Below are positions 35,201 through 48,400 of a DNA stretch of 64,000 nt, in pieces. The notes below the pieces were generated by a model, which was not told where the DNA came from, did no database searches, and saw only the letters and a program-made list of their open reading frames with translations. Position 1 is the first letter of the stretch; every line of letters begins with the position of its first letter. Source of the DNA: Mytilus edulis (taxonomy: Eukaryota; Mollusca; Bivalvia; Mytilida; Mytilidae); assembly GCF_963676685.1 (NCBI RefSeq), contig NC_092345.1, positions 72,777,960-72,841,959 on the forward strand, in the 5' to 3' direction. Made by a program: the position numbers and the translations under genes.

Positions 35201-35446
35201 GTGATTGAGTATTGCAGTTTTCCATTGTAAGCATATGTGACACCAGTTATTAAGCTCTGGTTCATTTATACTACAAGAGCGAGCACATCTTTGTGTAATA
35301 AAATGAAGTTGGTTGTTAAGAGTGCGATGGAGAACGTCGATTTTATCGTTTACATACCTTTCAATTCCGTTTGCAAACAAAGTAAGGGAATATAGAACAC
35401 ATATCCAATTTTGTTTTTCACTGTTTTCTAAAACGGCATCAGCCAT
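29387..35446 (-). CDS. CXorf38-like HEPN - transmembrane - STAND NTPase - ankyrin protein
   Basis: Two exons, 35446-34645 and 32220-29387, join as GATGAGG|gtaagg...atttccag|AT. One base plus two bases restore an Asp codon and the frame, giving about 1211 residues. Residues 10-185 resemble the CXorf38 family: C69-x2-C72-x2-WK, then KWPSDPREVQK at 103-113, then KIRNEVSH with R156-N157-x3-H161, the R-x4-6-H signature of HEPN folds, which are often RNases. A basic cluster (RVKRCCKK) precedes a hydrophobic helix at about 245-264. After a linker ending FTGRQW comes a STAND-type P-loop: Walker A ADPGFGKT (311-318), Walker B LLILVDALD (about 418-426), and TTRND near 456-460. The C-terminal half has ankyrin-like units (TVLHFAISHANIDVVKHMI; SALHFAVRTRDVIAANIIL). 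Animal STAND proteins act as nucleotide-controlled switches, mostly in immunity and cell death, so an RNase-effector innate sensor is inferred. The TTG at 32152 is not a start. Confidence 0.88.
32222..32460 (+). repeat. Dispersed repeat abutting the splice acceptor
   Basis: Landmarks 'aacaaactcaatgg', 'cacaccaaacgaatgg', 'ctgtcatatttctgacttgg', 'gtagaaaatggtgg' and 'agctaaacctctcacttg'. It lies antisense to the gene, within a few bases of the 3' splice site of the HEPN-STAND intron, so element-derived sequence may supply the polypyrimidine tract or branch region. Confidence 0.7.
32925..33090 (-). repeat. Dispersed repeat, reverse relative of 63540-63715
   Basis: Plus-strand 'ttaagtcatcccttcgtaag', 'gacgccatcacgagtt' and 'aatatccgtttcacagacgg' are the reverse of 'cgaagggatgatttcaac', 'actcgtgatggcgtccg' and 'gatatcatttgtgaaacgg' near 63600-63690. 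Confidence 0.65.
33180..33900 (+). repeat. Diverged tandem repeat, ~340-350-bp unit
   Basis: 'gttgttttcrttttttaaag'-like starts occur near 33190, 33527 and 33878, and each unit continues with 'tataaccaattttt', 'ctccctcagnaaagttgac', 'gatggatttggctat', 'gttcctgat' and 'aatccagaaaa' type blocks. About 2.1 units are visible. Confidence 0.65.
34645..35446 (-). CDS. Exon 1: CXorf38-like HEPN domain and hydrophobic helix
   Basis: Starts at ATG 35446-35444 (MADAVLENSEK). 267 codons plus one base, then donor G|GTAAGG at 34645/34644. The frame continues through the donor for 11 more codons to a stop at 34610, so an unspliced transcript would encode a 278-residue tail-anchored HEPN protein. The cysteine pairs C54/C58 and C69/C72 could bind metal or form disulfides. 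Confidence 0.88.
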
Positions 35447-36157
35447 TCCAAATTGAAATGGTGTTTGAATGCTCTCAAGAGCTAAAGAATGTATTTAATA
35501 TATATCATTTCCTTTTAGTTGATATAAAATGAATTTATATAATCAAGCACAGATGTGTCTCCGATACCTGCACATTGTAAAAAAAGGATAACTTATAATT
35601 AACAATTTTCTACATAGTTCTATTCACTCATTCAATTGAATGTCATGGCTGATTTCAAATGAACAAAACACTTTGACAAAACCGTATGACGATTTAAAAG
35701 ACATATATACTAACTTATAGGTAATCTAGTGTATATTTCAATACATAAATATATACAAGAAGATCGCCATATCTCGTTTGGTTAACCATCAAATAAGGAC
35801 GTCGTTTGTTTTATGGAGGACTCGTGACTCCGTATGTCGATGTTTGCATGGATTTACATAGAAGACAGTCCTTTGATTGAGTAGGTTACTGACTCCGTTT
35901 GGAGTAATTTGTACAATTTTGTTCCAAATTTTGCAGAATATATTTATTAATTCGTATTTATATAGTTTGAGGATCTCGCAAATTGGTTAAGCATTAAAGA
36001 TTGGTTTAAAATGGTATGCTCTGAAAAAAAGCTAAATGGAGACAAAATAATCCTTCAAATCTGCATAATCTAATAAATTACAATAAAATTGTAAAATTGA
36101 AGCAGAAGAAATTTCATTAAAACTTGACATAAGATACTTATAATGTGATATATGTAA

Positions 36158-36355
36158 AAAAGTAAAATAGCAAAAATTTAGAACATCAAGTAAAATCAAA
36201 CAGAAAGTCCTTTAACAAATGGCAAAATCAAACAAATGAAAAACAACTGTCATATTCCTGACTTGGTATAGCTATTTTCGTATGTGTAAAATGCAGGATT
36301 AAAAATCTGTTTTTATATCAAGTAAACCGCTCCCTTGTATGACGGGCATATACCT
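36158..36355 (+). repeat. Dispersed repeat, 'tgtcatattcctgacttgg' family
   Basis: Shows 'cagaaagtcctt', 'aactgtcatattcctgac', 'cttggtatagctatttt' and 'ctcccttgtatgacggg'. More diverged than the 14220 copy. Confidence 0.65.
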
Positions 36356-36639
36356 AATTTTTTCTCGGTAAAGAATACAAAATACAATATCCTATTACAG
36401 AATTACAAATAAATCATCCTTGTATGAGTAATGCACCTTTTACCTAGTTCGTTGATTAATTGTTACCAACAAACGTTTGTAAATTGAAACTTTTGTCTTT
36501 TATTTCGAAAAACATTATATACGGTGACCTATAGTTGTTAATGTCTGTGTCATTTTGGTCTCTTGTGGACAGTTGTCTCATTGGCAATCATACCATATCT
36601 TCTTTTTTATATTATATAGAAAATCGAAAATGGACAAAA

Positions 36640-37383
36640 CTGTTCAGAATAATGAGCTTTACCCATTTTTTCATTGACGTCAAAATTGTCAGACTATTAT
36701 TTTTGCTTGAATTATTGACCTTTAAGGACAAATTTTACCTTTTTTTTTTTTTATCTTGCAAACTATAATAGATAGAGAAAACCTTAATGTGCAAAGATAA
36801 GTTCTGCAAATAAGTCTAAAAGGTCAAAATCAGACTCCTAATAAGAGTTATAAACCTTGAATGACGATTTTTACCATTTTTTTTTTTTAGATTTTGACTA
36901 ATATCTTAAAACTTATAATAGAAAAAAAGAAATTTAAATGTGAAAAAATGATTTGTTAGGTAAGACTTACAAATAAGACAAAATAGAGGTAATCACCCCA
37001 CAACTCCTTATCGGAGTTATTGCCTTATTGATGACTTATTTTGCCATTTTTTCTGTGTTTTGCCTTACATGAAGAAAATAATTACAGATAAATTAACACT
37101 TTAAATAAAAACAAATATCAACAAGGCAAGATCTATTAACAAGTAAATTCTGCTGATATAGTAAATAGACTGTCGCTCTTTATAGGAGTGATTGTCCTTA
37201 AATGGGGATTTTTGTTACAAACTTTTGTGTTTTGATCAAAAACAGACAAAATGATCAACAATAAAAGTTCACTATAACAGATTTTTGTCGTGAATTCTAG
37301 TCTTCTCTACAATGTTGGAAAGTATCCTATGTTTATATGCACATTGATCAAGGTGAGCTACACAGGCTCTTAAGAGCCTCTAG
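36640..37383 (+). mobile_element. Helitron-like non-autonomous element with ~170-bp tandem repeats
   Basis: Three to four diverged units of about 165-175 bp recur ('aaatgacgatttttaccat', 'ttataatagataga', 'cttacaaataag', 'ctccttatcggagttattg' type blocks) near 36700, 36850, 37010 and 37185. The right end is a hairpin AGGCTCTTAAGAGCCT (37364-37379) followed at once by CTAG (37380-37383) and T, which fits the Helitron 3' rule of a subterminal hairpin, a CTRR end and insertion before T. Bivalve 'pearl'/BIV160-type elements have this layout: core tandem repeats plus conserved flanks. No Rep/helicase gene is present. The left end is not defined. Confidence 0.7.
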
Positions 37384-37904
37384 TTATATAACTTATAGAA
37401 TCACTAGAACCCATACCCATATCTATTTTCTCATTGTTTGAACCCTCATATAATTTTTTTAAATATATTTTTCGACAAAAAAAATAGAAATCCTATTTTC
37501 CAGTTACATATTGATAGCCTGAAACCTCTGGATTAGATTAACACGAAGGCACTGGCTGGGATTACCCACAAAAAGTAACAATAAGTAATAATTGTAGTTA
37601 CTTCTGAAACTAATTGACAATATGAATTGCAAGAAAGAACCGAATTTCAAACAGAAATCGTTATAACAATAATATTGTTTAACATTGTGTCTGTTTTATG
37701 CGAAGCATCTCGATACTTTTAGTGTTTATATATATATATGCATATCTATACCGCGCACTAAACAGTTCATATCAGCTTTTATCTTTTTTTTACAAGAACT
37801 TCTTCTATATAACTACACAAAACTTACATCATGAAACTGTTTATTGACATGAACTTTTTAATGAAAATAAATTGGACATTTTGATAGATCCCCTTTGGCC
37901 GTCA

Positions 37905-38220
37905 TAATGTTTGTTTATAGTGATTAAGATTATAACAGTGTTGACCACTGTATCCAAATTTTGAGCATTTTTACCTATTATGTCTCTTCATTGTGCTCAC
38001 ACATTGTTTTCAATATAATGGAATTATATGCAACTGTTATACAAATGAAAGTATAGCTAGCTATAGACCATTTTCTACATAAGGAAATGCTTGTACCAGT
38101 CAGGAATATAACAATTGTTTTCCATTTAATTAATGTGTTTGAGCTTTTGATTTTGCCATTTGTTATTATAGGGACTTTCTGTTTTGGATTTGTTTTTCTG
38201 TTATTTTACTTTTCTTTGTC
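37905..38220 (-). repeat. Dispersed repeat, 'tgtcatattcctgacttgg' family, reverse
   Basis: Reverse landmarks 'atgcaactgttatacaa', 'tagctagctata', 'ttttctacataaggaaatg', 'agtcaggaatataac' and 'aatgtgtttgagcttttga'. Confidence 0.65.
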
Positions 38221-39439
38221 AATGCATCTAAAAGTTTAATCATATAATTGTTTAAATCTCTTTCATATGATTGTTCGTAAATCAAAACCATTTTTTATCA
38301 GTGATTGTCTGTATATTTTTAGCAATTTCTGTAATTTCAGGTACCTGTTGGAAAATACCTTTTGCCAATTAGTCTGGGAAGTAACAATATTTTTTTCCTA
38401 TTGTTACTTACTTTTTGCAGGTAATCATAGCCAGTGCACAACACAAAGCATACCTAGATATATATGTATCTGATGGAGTGTACAAAATTTGACATGTCAA
38501 TTGTGGTTCTCCTTTACCAAAATGAATTTCAGTATCAAAAGTTTCAAAAGGTTACCTGATTGGAAAAACACCATTTGGAGTACATACTTATTTACTCGAA
38601 ATTGTTTTAGCAATAGAACACAGCAGAATTGCTACATTGACCTCATGATTAATATAGATATTGCTCCATACAGATTGGCTGTATTTGACAAGGGATATAA
38701 CAAAACATGGGAATTCTGAGAAGAGAACAAACAGATAAGAGATATTCAATCTGCTAATTTGATTTATTCTTAAATACCATAGGAGCATATTTTTTATCTT
38801 TTTTCTCTGATTATACAGATATTGGCATATGGCATATGTATTGTTTGGGATTTATATCACCATAACATGTATTTTAACCATTAGAGGGGACAAAACTTTC
38901 TTTAAATTGTATTTGTACCATTCTGACCCAAATAGCTTCCATCATCCTGAGAAAGTAACTGGCAAGTTGGGAGAGGAATTGTTCAACATTTAACAAGAAA
39001 AACAGTGTTTTCAAGGAGATAACTCTTATAAAGTGTTTGGTCAGTATTTGAAACAGAACTGGTAATATCTGTATAAAACATTTTAACTGTTTACAACCTT
39101 TTCCAAAGTCCTATTTAAAATCAAAAGCTATAATAACCTAATAATCCTCAATGCTAGTTTTGCACTTTGTGAAACTACCAAGAAAAAAGTGTTTGGTCCT
39201 CAGACATTATTCCTACAACATCCATATCAATCAACTAATTTTACTTCCGTAGTTCCATTAATGGACTTACATAACAGTATTATTAACTGAAGAATCTTCT
39301 AAGTCATATGATATACACAAAGAATCAGCCTTTTTTTTTATTATACACTGAATTCACCATGATATAATACTTTTATTTTGAATTGGAAAATAAATTATTA
39401 TTAACACACTATAACATATGTCCATTGATCTGGTTACTC

Positions 39440-39445
39440 TTTATT
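39440..39445 (-). terminator. Candidate poly(A) signal of DNPEP
   Basis: AATAAA on the minus strand 41 bases past the stop codon. Another at 39372-39377. Either could serve. Confidence 0.4.
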
Positions 39446-39486
39446 ATCAGGATTTCAATCCATGAGTATTTTCCACTTGATAATCT

Positions 39487-42400
39487 TCAAAACTTCAATG
39501 ATGAAAAGACTTCTGGATATTTCTCAAAGAATCCCTATAAAATTGAAAGCATTTAATGAAACAATGAATTTAAACTATTTTTTTCTTTACTGACTTTTAA
39601 AAATTAAAAAGTTTTACTATCCAATCACCTAAATATTAGTATAGTATTTTAAGTTTTGGGAAAAAAACTCAAGATAAAATTCCCACAAAACACATCGATA
39701 TATCTGTTGAAGAGTTAATCAAAACCACACCAACCTACATCTGCAATGGTCTCTCTATTCACCGTGTTATGATTGATTGAGAAATAAGCATCTCTGCCTT
39801 AGCTGTTTATGGCAATGGCTACATTATAGGCAGAGCTGCCACCTCATAGAACCATTGGTTCAAATTACTGTTGATGGAAGAAAATTTGCTACGGCAAATC
39901 TGCAGATCTAACAACTATCCAATTTAAGATGAAGACATTATCACATGATAATAGATGAAGGCATGAAAGTGATATTCAACTGTGCAATACAAAATATGAA
40001 ATGTGAAATGTATTCAATACATTGTTATTCATTTTTATACAATTAAATACAAATCTTCTTACTTACCTTGTATAAACAAATAGCCTGAGATACACTAGAA
40101 GTACAGCACATCTCTCTTATAGAGTGCATACTTAGTTGTGGGGCACCAATGTCTATTGTTGGTATTCCTAGTTTAGCTGACATGATTGGTCCAATTGTAG
40201 ATCCACATGGCGAGTCATTTCTTACAACAAAATCCTGTAAAAGATATAATTGTACAATGCCATTATAGAACAATGACAAAAAAGAAATATAATTTGTTTC
40301 TTTTAACAAATTATAATAACTCAGATTTCAGAAAGATTAATTTATAGTTTATGTTATCTTTGTATCTTTGTATGTGTGTACGCATAGTTTTTAAAAGTGA
40401 GCAATTCATCAGCATCTAAAGACTAGCTAATTTAGTATACTATTACTGAGGTATTACAGTTTTTCCCTTGCACTTGCACTGGGAGGTTGTCAAAGTTTCA
40501 TTCTCTAATTTTTGTGCTATTTTCACATTTCCTGACTGGTGTGAGAAAAATATTTCTCCTCACTAGTGAAAACTCTGTTCTCGGCAAATGATTAGTCGAA
40601 GTTTGATTATGCGTCTAAATGTTTTGTTTTCTTCTGAATTTTCCTATTGTGACGTCATGAAAAAAGGCGACCATGCCTGATGACGTCGCATATAAAGAAC
40701 ACAAGTTTCTGAAAATCTTTGAAAAAGAAGGATAAAAATCATTAGAGAAACAGATTCCTACACTATAACTCATGTATTACGATATTTCTCCACTCTCTAC
40801 AGTTAAATTTTAGTTATTTAAAGAGGACGGCAAGCCTCGCGCTTTAAATAATAAAATTTAACTGTCTCGAGTGGAGAAATATCGTAATACACTTGTTGCA
40901 GTGTAGGAATCTATATTTTTAGCATAGAAAACATATTCAAGATTTTGTTTTTTTTTTTAATTTGAAATGTCATGACTTTCAATAGTCAAGCAATCATTAC
41001 TTATGCTATTAACCACTTATTCTGGCCTTGGCAAAAAGAACATACAAGAAAGTACAACATAATAATCCATAGCTGTTACTTTGTAAATAAGTAAAATTTT
41101 GGAATCAAATGATTACTTTAGAACCCTTGTTAAAGTTTCTTTTAAATAATGAAAAAATATTCTTGAGTTTGAAGGTGGGAATATTTTGCCTTCTTTGTAC
41201 TATTAACCATAACTTTTTTTTCATTGCATGTTTTCCAGATTTTAGTTTACAAGTCTACTACAGAATTTTAATATTTTCCAATAGCACATACCTGTAATGG
41301 ACATCCAGATTTTAATGCTATCTCTCTAAGTATAGTAGTAGTTATAGCTGTTGTAGCATACCTCTGGTTGGAATTAAATTTTAATACTATTCCCTATAAT
41401 AATGAAAACGATCAAAGCAAATGGTTCAGCAATAGTGAATAACATAGATTTTAATACTATTCCCTGTAACATACCTGCTAACCCTCTTCACTTGTTTTGA
41501 GTGGGTTTTCGGTGCAAACAATGAAATTTCAAAAATCTACCACTTTTTGATCCAAACACACCCAGGAGTATAGAAATTGACGCTTTTAATATTTTCACCT
41601 GGAATGACCAGCGTTTGTAAACTTTTGAAAAATTTGAGTGATTTCTGTAATTTACTTCTTATTTTATTTCGATATAACCTTTTTTTCTCCTATTAGTTCA
41701 ACAGAAAAAAAGTAACTTTACAAAAATGTATGCTGCTTTCGAAGGTAGATTGTGAGGGTAAATGAATGGTGACTCCATCTTTTTATTTTATATTTCTGTT
41801 AAGTATAGATAAAGTTCATTTGTAGAAAAATATAGCAAAATCCTATATTAAAATTAAAAAAAAATTATACCGGTGAGCCACCTTAAATGAAAGATTCACA
41901 ATTTTTACGACAAATTTCACTTGGTATTAAATAAATCTTATTGCACATCAAGTTAAATCAACTTTTTGGTTTCTTCTGGCAGTCTGTACAATGTTTGAAG
42001 GCATGCTTAGTGTGAAACAACCAAATCAAAATATGAACATGAAAATTTACCCTTTTGCAGAAATGAAAAGTTCATGTTTTAATAATCCCAATGTGAAGAA
42101 AGAACAATATTTTGCTTTGTGCAAATACGAAGTAAGAGGTGCACTACAAGAAGTATGGGACTACTCTGCCAAGTTTCGTTATATTTAAATGCAGGAGATT
42201 CGTAATCGTCAGAAAACCAGGCTTATAGATAAATATGAAGACAAGTAATGTTAATATACAGGAAAATAAGGATACAGTAAATTCAGAAATTATTGTCTGT
42301 ATTTATTATTACAATTAATGATAAAAGGACAAAAAGAGAGATTATTAATTGTGATTTTAGAAACAGCTTCATACATACATATGCATCAGATATCAGAATG

Positions 42401-45400
42401 CATTTTCTAATTATTGTGATACTCACCCAGCTGAAATATTCACAATAATCAAAACCTTGCAATAATTTCTGAATTCACAATACATAATTCTAAGCTTTTA
42501 TACCAACCTTGTGAAGAGCTGCTTGGTGATTAGTTTCGTGTTTATCGCTGTAAAAAAAAAAGAGAATTTCAACTTAGCTTCACAATAGGCCAAAAAAATA
42601 ATCAGATTTCTCAATGACAGACTAAGGACACAATAAGGTTGAAACTATTTTGTCAAGTATCAGGTACATATTATAATTAAAAACATTAAGCAGAGATTTG
42701 AATGAGGTTGCATTTTATTGCTGAGTAAATTAAATTTTTTATAGAGATTCAGTTGGTATCTGGAATAAAAAAAAATCTTCAATTAATAGTTTGCACAAAC
42801 AAACCAATTTTTATGTGAATGCAATGTATAGATCAGAAATTTATTCCTGTCCTTTAGTGAATAAAAAAAAATTGATTGAAATAAACAGTATTTTGATATG
42901 TTTTGAATAAACTAACGAGTAATTAGGATGAACAGCGTGAGCCTGATCAGCACTAATCATATAGGACTTTGGAATGGCTTCTTCAAAAGCTGTCTGACTG
43001 CCACCACTACTCAGACGACGTAATACAAGTTCCTGTAAAGTTGATGCTGCACCCTGGGCACTCTGTGATCCAACCTGTTAAAAAAATTGGATTACCCCTT
43101 AAAATTTATTTAGCAATAATACATATCAAATGATAACAACTGTTTGTTTCAGTTCTCTTATGTCTATGATATAGCTGAATTAGTCCTTGAAGATATTAAC
43201 ATAGTGCTATGAAATAAGAATACTTTTTTAAGGCTTTGAAAAAGATCTAATGTGCTAGTCACAATATAAATGATAAATGGTAATACAAGGCGGCAAGAAT
43301 AGCAGAGTAGGCTCTGTTAGGCCAAATATACTAACCTCTTCATTATCAAACAAACATATCAGTCTGATGTTAGGGTCTGACTTCAAACTACCATCAGTTT
43401 CTATCAATGCCTGAAATGAACAAAGAATATCTTAAATTTGACTGTTAGGTATAAATGACAGAATTGTTTCTTTTTATCTAACTTTATAGGGTTTATGTTA
43501 TTCACTCTGTGATTAAAACCTTGAAAAACTGATGATAAGAAAAACAACAATCAAAGAAACAGTTTCATCAGTAGTCTTTTCTATAAATCACAAGAGCTTA
43601 AAAAATAATATTGGATGCAATTTTAATCATAGGAGTACAATGCCAGTTTCATTTATCAGAATGACTGCAAAAAGAAAGATTGATTTAATCAAACTGGGAT
43701 AAATGAAATATTGTAAACATGTGCTTTCATTTGAATTTTAGTTCAATTTGATAAAAAATAAATAACAACTACCTAGTCAGGCTTTTACTTTGTCACCTTA
43801 AACTTAAACAAATATGTGTGAAAAAAAACCTAAAATTTACCAGGTTTTAATAAAAAATGATACTTAACACATGTGTATTGCCATGTATTTCTAATTCGAT
43901 AAAAATCACAAACCTCTACAGCTGTGTATGCATTCAGAAGATTGTCAAGACGTGGAGCAAATATAAATTCATCCAATGCACCACCTATAGCCTGCAACAT
44001 AGAAAGTACATTATAAAGAAGAAAAATAACAGTGACAAAGAGAGACTGAAAATTCCATAAGTATAAGCAATATTTTTTGCTTTTTGTAACAATAAGTGCA
44101 AAATGACAATTTAAAAGATCAGGCCTTGTGGTCATAAAAAATATGAGCATGATTATTGTATTCTGACTCAGAATTCAACCACTCAAAATACTAGATTTGG
44201 TGTTTTAATCACAAAATGTTTACTCTGTGTACTGACCCAGATCCATGATCATAATGAAATGGCTAAAACCATTTCCATAAAAAGAAATTTTCGCAACCTA
44301 AATTCCAATCTACCATTTCGGTCATGGACTTGAAGATAAAGTCATGTCTGGCAAGTATGATCACTTCCCCACCCTTGGCGTGGTTTGTTTAACAATTAGA
44401 ACCTATATCATCTGTAAAACCATATTCAATTCACCAAGGACATAGAAAAACCACTCAATAACTTGTATAAGTAAGTAAGTGAGTAGATCATTTAGTAGTC
44501 ACATGTGTAGCATGAATAATATTACATAATCAAAATACAATAGTTAATTTAAATTACACTTGGCCCTTTGGAACTATAAGTCACTTTAAACTTTTAAATA
44601 AGCAATCAACAACAAATGTTTGATCTGACAAGTAGCCTATTCACAAGTGTTTTAAAGACTTCTGATAGGAACAGGCGAACTAATTTCCAACAATTTACTT
44701 GAACAAAAATTAACAATGTGAAATCAAGACTAGTTTTATTATTCCAAATAACCCTCTAAGATTAGCTAATATCTTACTTTTCTGGCACTATTACTAAGAT
44801 ATTGTTTATTTGAACATCACTTTCATTGGTTGGAAATAAAATGCAAGACTCATTTATTTTGGAACAATAATATGTTATTTGCAATTATACATGAGGTGGA
44901 AAGTTTTGAGGCTCAAAGTTTCTGTTAATAATGATAGATAAATTGGCCTTCCTGTATGTATTATCCGTTTGAATAACCCTTTCCTGTACTTACAGCTGGC
45001 TGAGTATCTGCTACACAAAGTTCAAAGTCCATCATTTGGTCAGGTGAAATTTTCAGTTCATCACATATTAGCTTTACTAAGGCAGGCTGGTGTTTATCAC
45101 ACTGAAATAATTAAAAAAAGATATATGGGAAATAAAATAAAATTCTGCGAAAGGAAACTTTAAAAAACTAAAAAATGGTTGTGGATTCATGACTTGGATG
45201 CAAAGATTTAGTTCCTAATTTCAAATGCAATGTTAATGGTATGACACAAGTATTAAAATTCTTTAGGAAGCATCTTTTTGAAAGTTAGTACCGGTAAATA
45301 CCTTCAATCAATCGAGCAAGGTAAAGAAAATTTGTTGTTTTACCATTTGGAAAATCTGAAATTATTCTTGAAATGTAAACACAATTTAAAGGGAAATCAA

Positions 45401-48400
45401 ACATTTTACAAAAAGTAAAAAGCTGAAGATTGCCTGAATCTATAGAAGAAATTGACTGCATAAAATAGCTATGTTCAGTCAATAATATTGCTGAAAACTG
45501 ATTTTTAAACCTAAAAAAATTCTTAATTTTCTTAAATGTGTCCACATAGTGAAGTGCACATTTTCAACACACACATATATAGGCTTAAGTTTAAAACCTA
45601 TAGAGTATAATAGAAGGAAATTAATTGGACCCAACAATCATGATACTAAAACCTGCATATGCATCTTATGTAAACTATAGCAAGAAAGGAAACAACATAA
45701 GATAATCCATTTGGTAAGAGTACATACAAGTAAAACAAGAATGTGTCCATTACATGGATGCCCCATCGGCACTATCCTTTTCTATGGTCAGTGGACCATG
45801 ACATGGGGTAAAAACTCTAATTTGGCATTTAAATTAGAAAGATCATATCATAGAGAACATGTGTACTAAGTTTCAAGTTGATTGAACTTCAACTTCATCA
45901 AAGACTACTTCAACCAAAAACTTTAACCTGAATCCATAATAATGAATCGATTTACAATCAAAAGATAGTACAAAAGATCAGATATTTAGTCAATGAAGAG
46001 GTATGTACAGGTATCACAATTCAAGACTGTACTCTATGACTATGAGACCTTACAACCATACAGAATATTGTTACATAACATATATAATTATCTACCTGTT
46101 TTTCCTGCCCTTCAGGTTTCTTATTATCTTCCTGTTTGTCCCCTTGTAACTCTAACTGTACAGAAGTAGCTAGTACTGGACATCTACAGAGAATTAGAAA
46201 TAATAAAATGTCACAGTACAATAAAAACTTACAAAAATAGATGAGGTATTAAAACAATCATCATCTTGTTTGTTTGTGTCATTGGGTTACGGATACATTA
46301 ACATGTACCAAACATATCTTTGCATTCAGTATAGATAAAACAATTGCTTACATAACAAAAGGTACAAAGTCTCAAATGACCAAGATGCAATAAATATGGA
46401 TTGTTTTTGAAAAGCTACATAAATGATGATGATACTAATATTTGATATGGTAGTAAGGATATATACTGATTTCTGCAAATAAGAAAACCTAAACAAAACA
46501 GTCGCTTATGGCTAAACTAGAAATACTAAAAAATCTTTAAATGTATACATAAAGTGAGATGTACATCTTCAATATGCATATAAACATGTCTGTGGCCTTT
46601 TATAGTTGACAAAACAGTATGGGTTTTTCTCATTGTTGATGGCTGTATGGTGGCCTAAAATTGCTTACTATCACTTCATATTTACTCTGATGGATAGTTG
46701 TCTCAATGGCAATCATACCACATCTCCTTATCTTTATATTACATGAAAAAATGTGCCCAATACATTAATGATTTAAACATACACTTGTGACTCTTTGTTT
46801 GGTCCAAACTTTTCATTATGGTCTCTCATCAAATGGATAGCTATATGTGGTACCCTAAGTATAGGTTTCTGTATATGAACCAAACGATGTTCTATACTTC
46901 CATTGTTCTGAAGAGAGAAAACAAATATTGGTAGAATAAAACACAACTGAAATAGGTTGACCTTTAAAGTTATGTAGACAGTGCTCTTTAGTAAACATCT
47001 TATCAAATTCATTTATTTTTTAATGAATTGAAAATATTTGGTACAAATTTGTATTTTCAAGCTTATATTTAAACAGATCAATGCACTAAATTATGAATTC
47101 AGAATGCAAATCACTTGATAAAAAGTTCTGTTAAACAGATAAAATGTTGCTAATTTGAGAATAAAGAAATGAATCAGTCTTTAAGTTTTGATACATATTT
47201 AATCCTGCTTAACTTAACTTAAAACAGATAATTACACTCCCTTATATTTTTAAAATACGTATCATAGGTCAAAATAAAGAAATTCTATCCATACCTTAAC
47301 TAGAACTCTACCTCCAACAGTCAAGTCTCTATCAAACCATGTATGCCAAATACCACCTCCATAACATTCCACACCGACCATGGCATAACCAGATTTGTTG
47401 GTCTTAGATTTAGGTTTTACCTATCAGTTTAAAAAAAAAACTCTATATGTTAAAGATAAAACTTTTAAATATCTGATGATGTAATCATAATGACATAAGT
47501 TCTGCATTCCTTGTTTAAAGGTAAGAATCATGTTGAAAATTCTTACTTATTTTTAAGTAAAAACTACACAATTATTAATTCATACATAAAAAAAGCATAA
47601 AGAGAGAAGAACTTTGTATATATATGCTAAATGATTCATGCCAATCATGTCAGTCTCATATACATGTAACACAAATAATTTTATCACAAAACATGCTACT
47701 GCTCACTCATGATACCCCTGTCCAAATACTTGCCAGTAAACAGAAAGTGGTCGAGTGATTTATCAGAAAACGTATCACACGGTATAAATGAGTCATATAA
47801 ACACTGAAACCAAATTTCAGAAATCCTTGTAATGTAGTTCCTGAGAAAAATGTGCAGAAAATTTTCAACTTGAATGTCATGTGTAAAATGATGTAAGTGT
47901 TCGGTAAAGAGGGAGGAGTTGTTGAGTAATGAATCTGAAAATTGTGACGAAAAATATTCATGTGTCAGATGGACAGACAAAGGTGAATCAGTATACACCC
48001 ACTTTTGAATTTTCAAAATTGGGGTATATTAAATTAGGAAACACTTCTGCTATCATAATTTCATGCTCAAGACATACAGTAAAAGGACAGAAAGTCACAG
48101 CACAAAAAGTCACGGACACCATGAAGCCATTTTTAGTTCTAAGCCACTTTGACAAATTGTTTACCAATCAATTATTGGATCATTATTGGGGGGTTTTGTT
48201 TACGAAATATATTTTGTTAACCAAGTTGCTAAATATATATTAAAGTTCTAAGAAAAATATAAAAATGTTTTAAAAAATAAGTCTTGTCCTTTTTACAGAA
48301 AAATAATCTTGAAAACTGAATTGTGATTTTGTTTTGTCCTGTGACTTTCAGCTCTTACTTTTAGTCCTGTTTTTTTTCTGTCCTACACATAGAGAATTAC

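Larger units (their letters stand above)
35447..39486. other. Intergenic region between two minus-strand genes
   Basis: Holds repeats at 36158-36355 and 37905-38220 (reverse), the Helitron-like element (about 36640-37383), and at the right end the 3' untranslated region of DNPEP. A stretch at about 38330-38720 has exon-like pieces on the plus strand, but I cannot assemble a gene from it. Confidence 0.55.

Noticed and set aside
38267..38720. Plus-strand exon-like pieces with tttcag|GTACCT and ttgcag|gtaatc
   Set aside because: Splice-like signals do not combine into a recognisable protein; more likely DNPEP 3' flank or an old pseudogene fragment.
41991..42188. 65-codon plus-strand frame inside a DNPEP intron
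   Set aside because: Reads somewhat like protein, but no family, splice sites or second exon could be found; kept out for lack of support.
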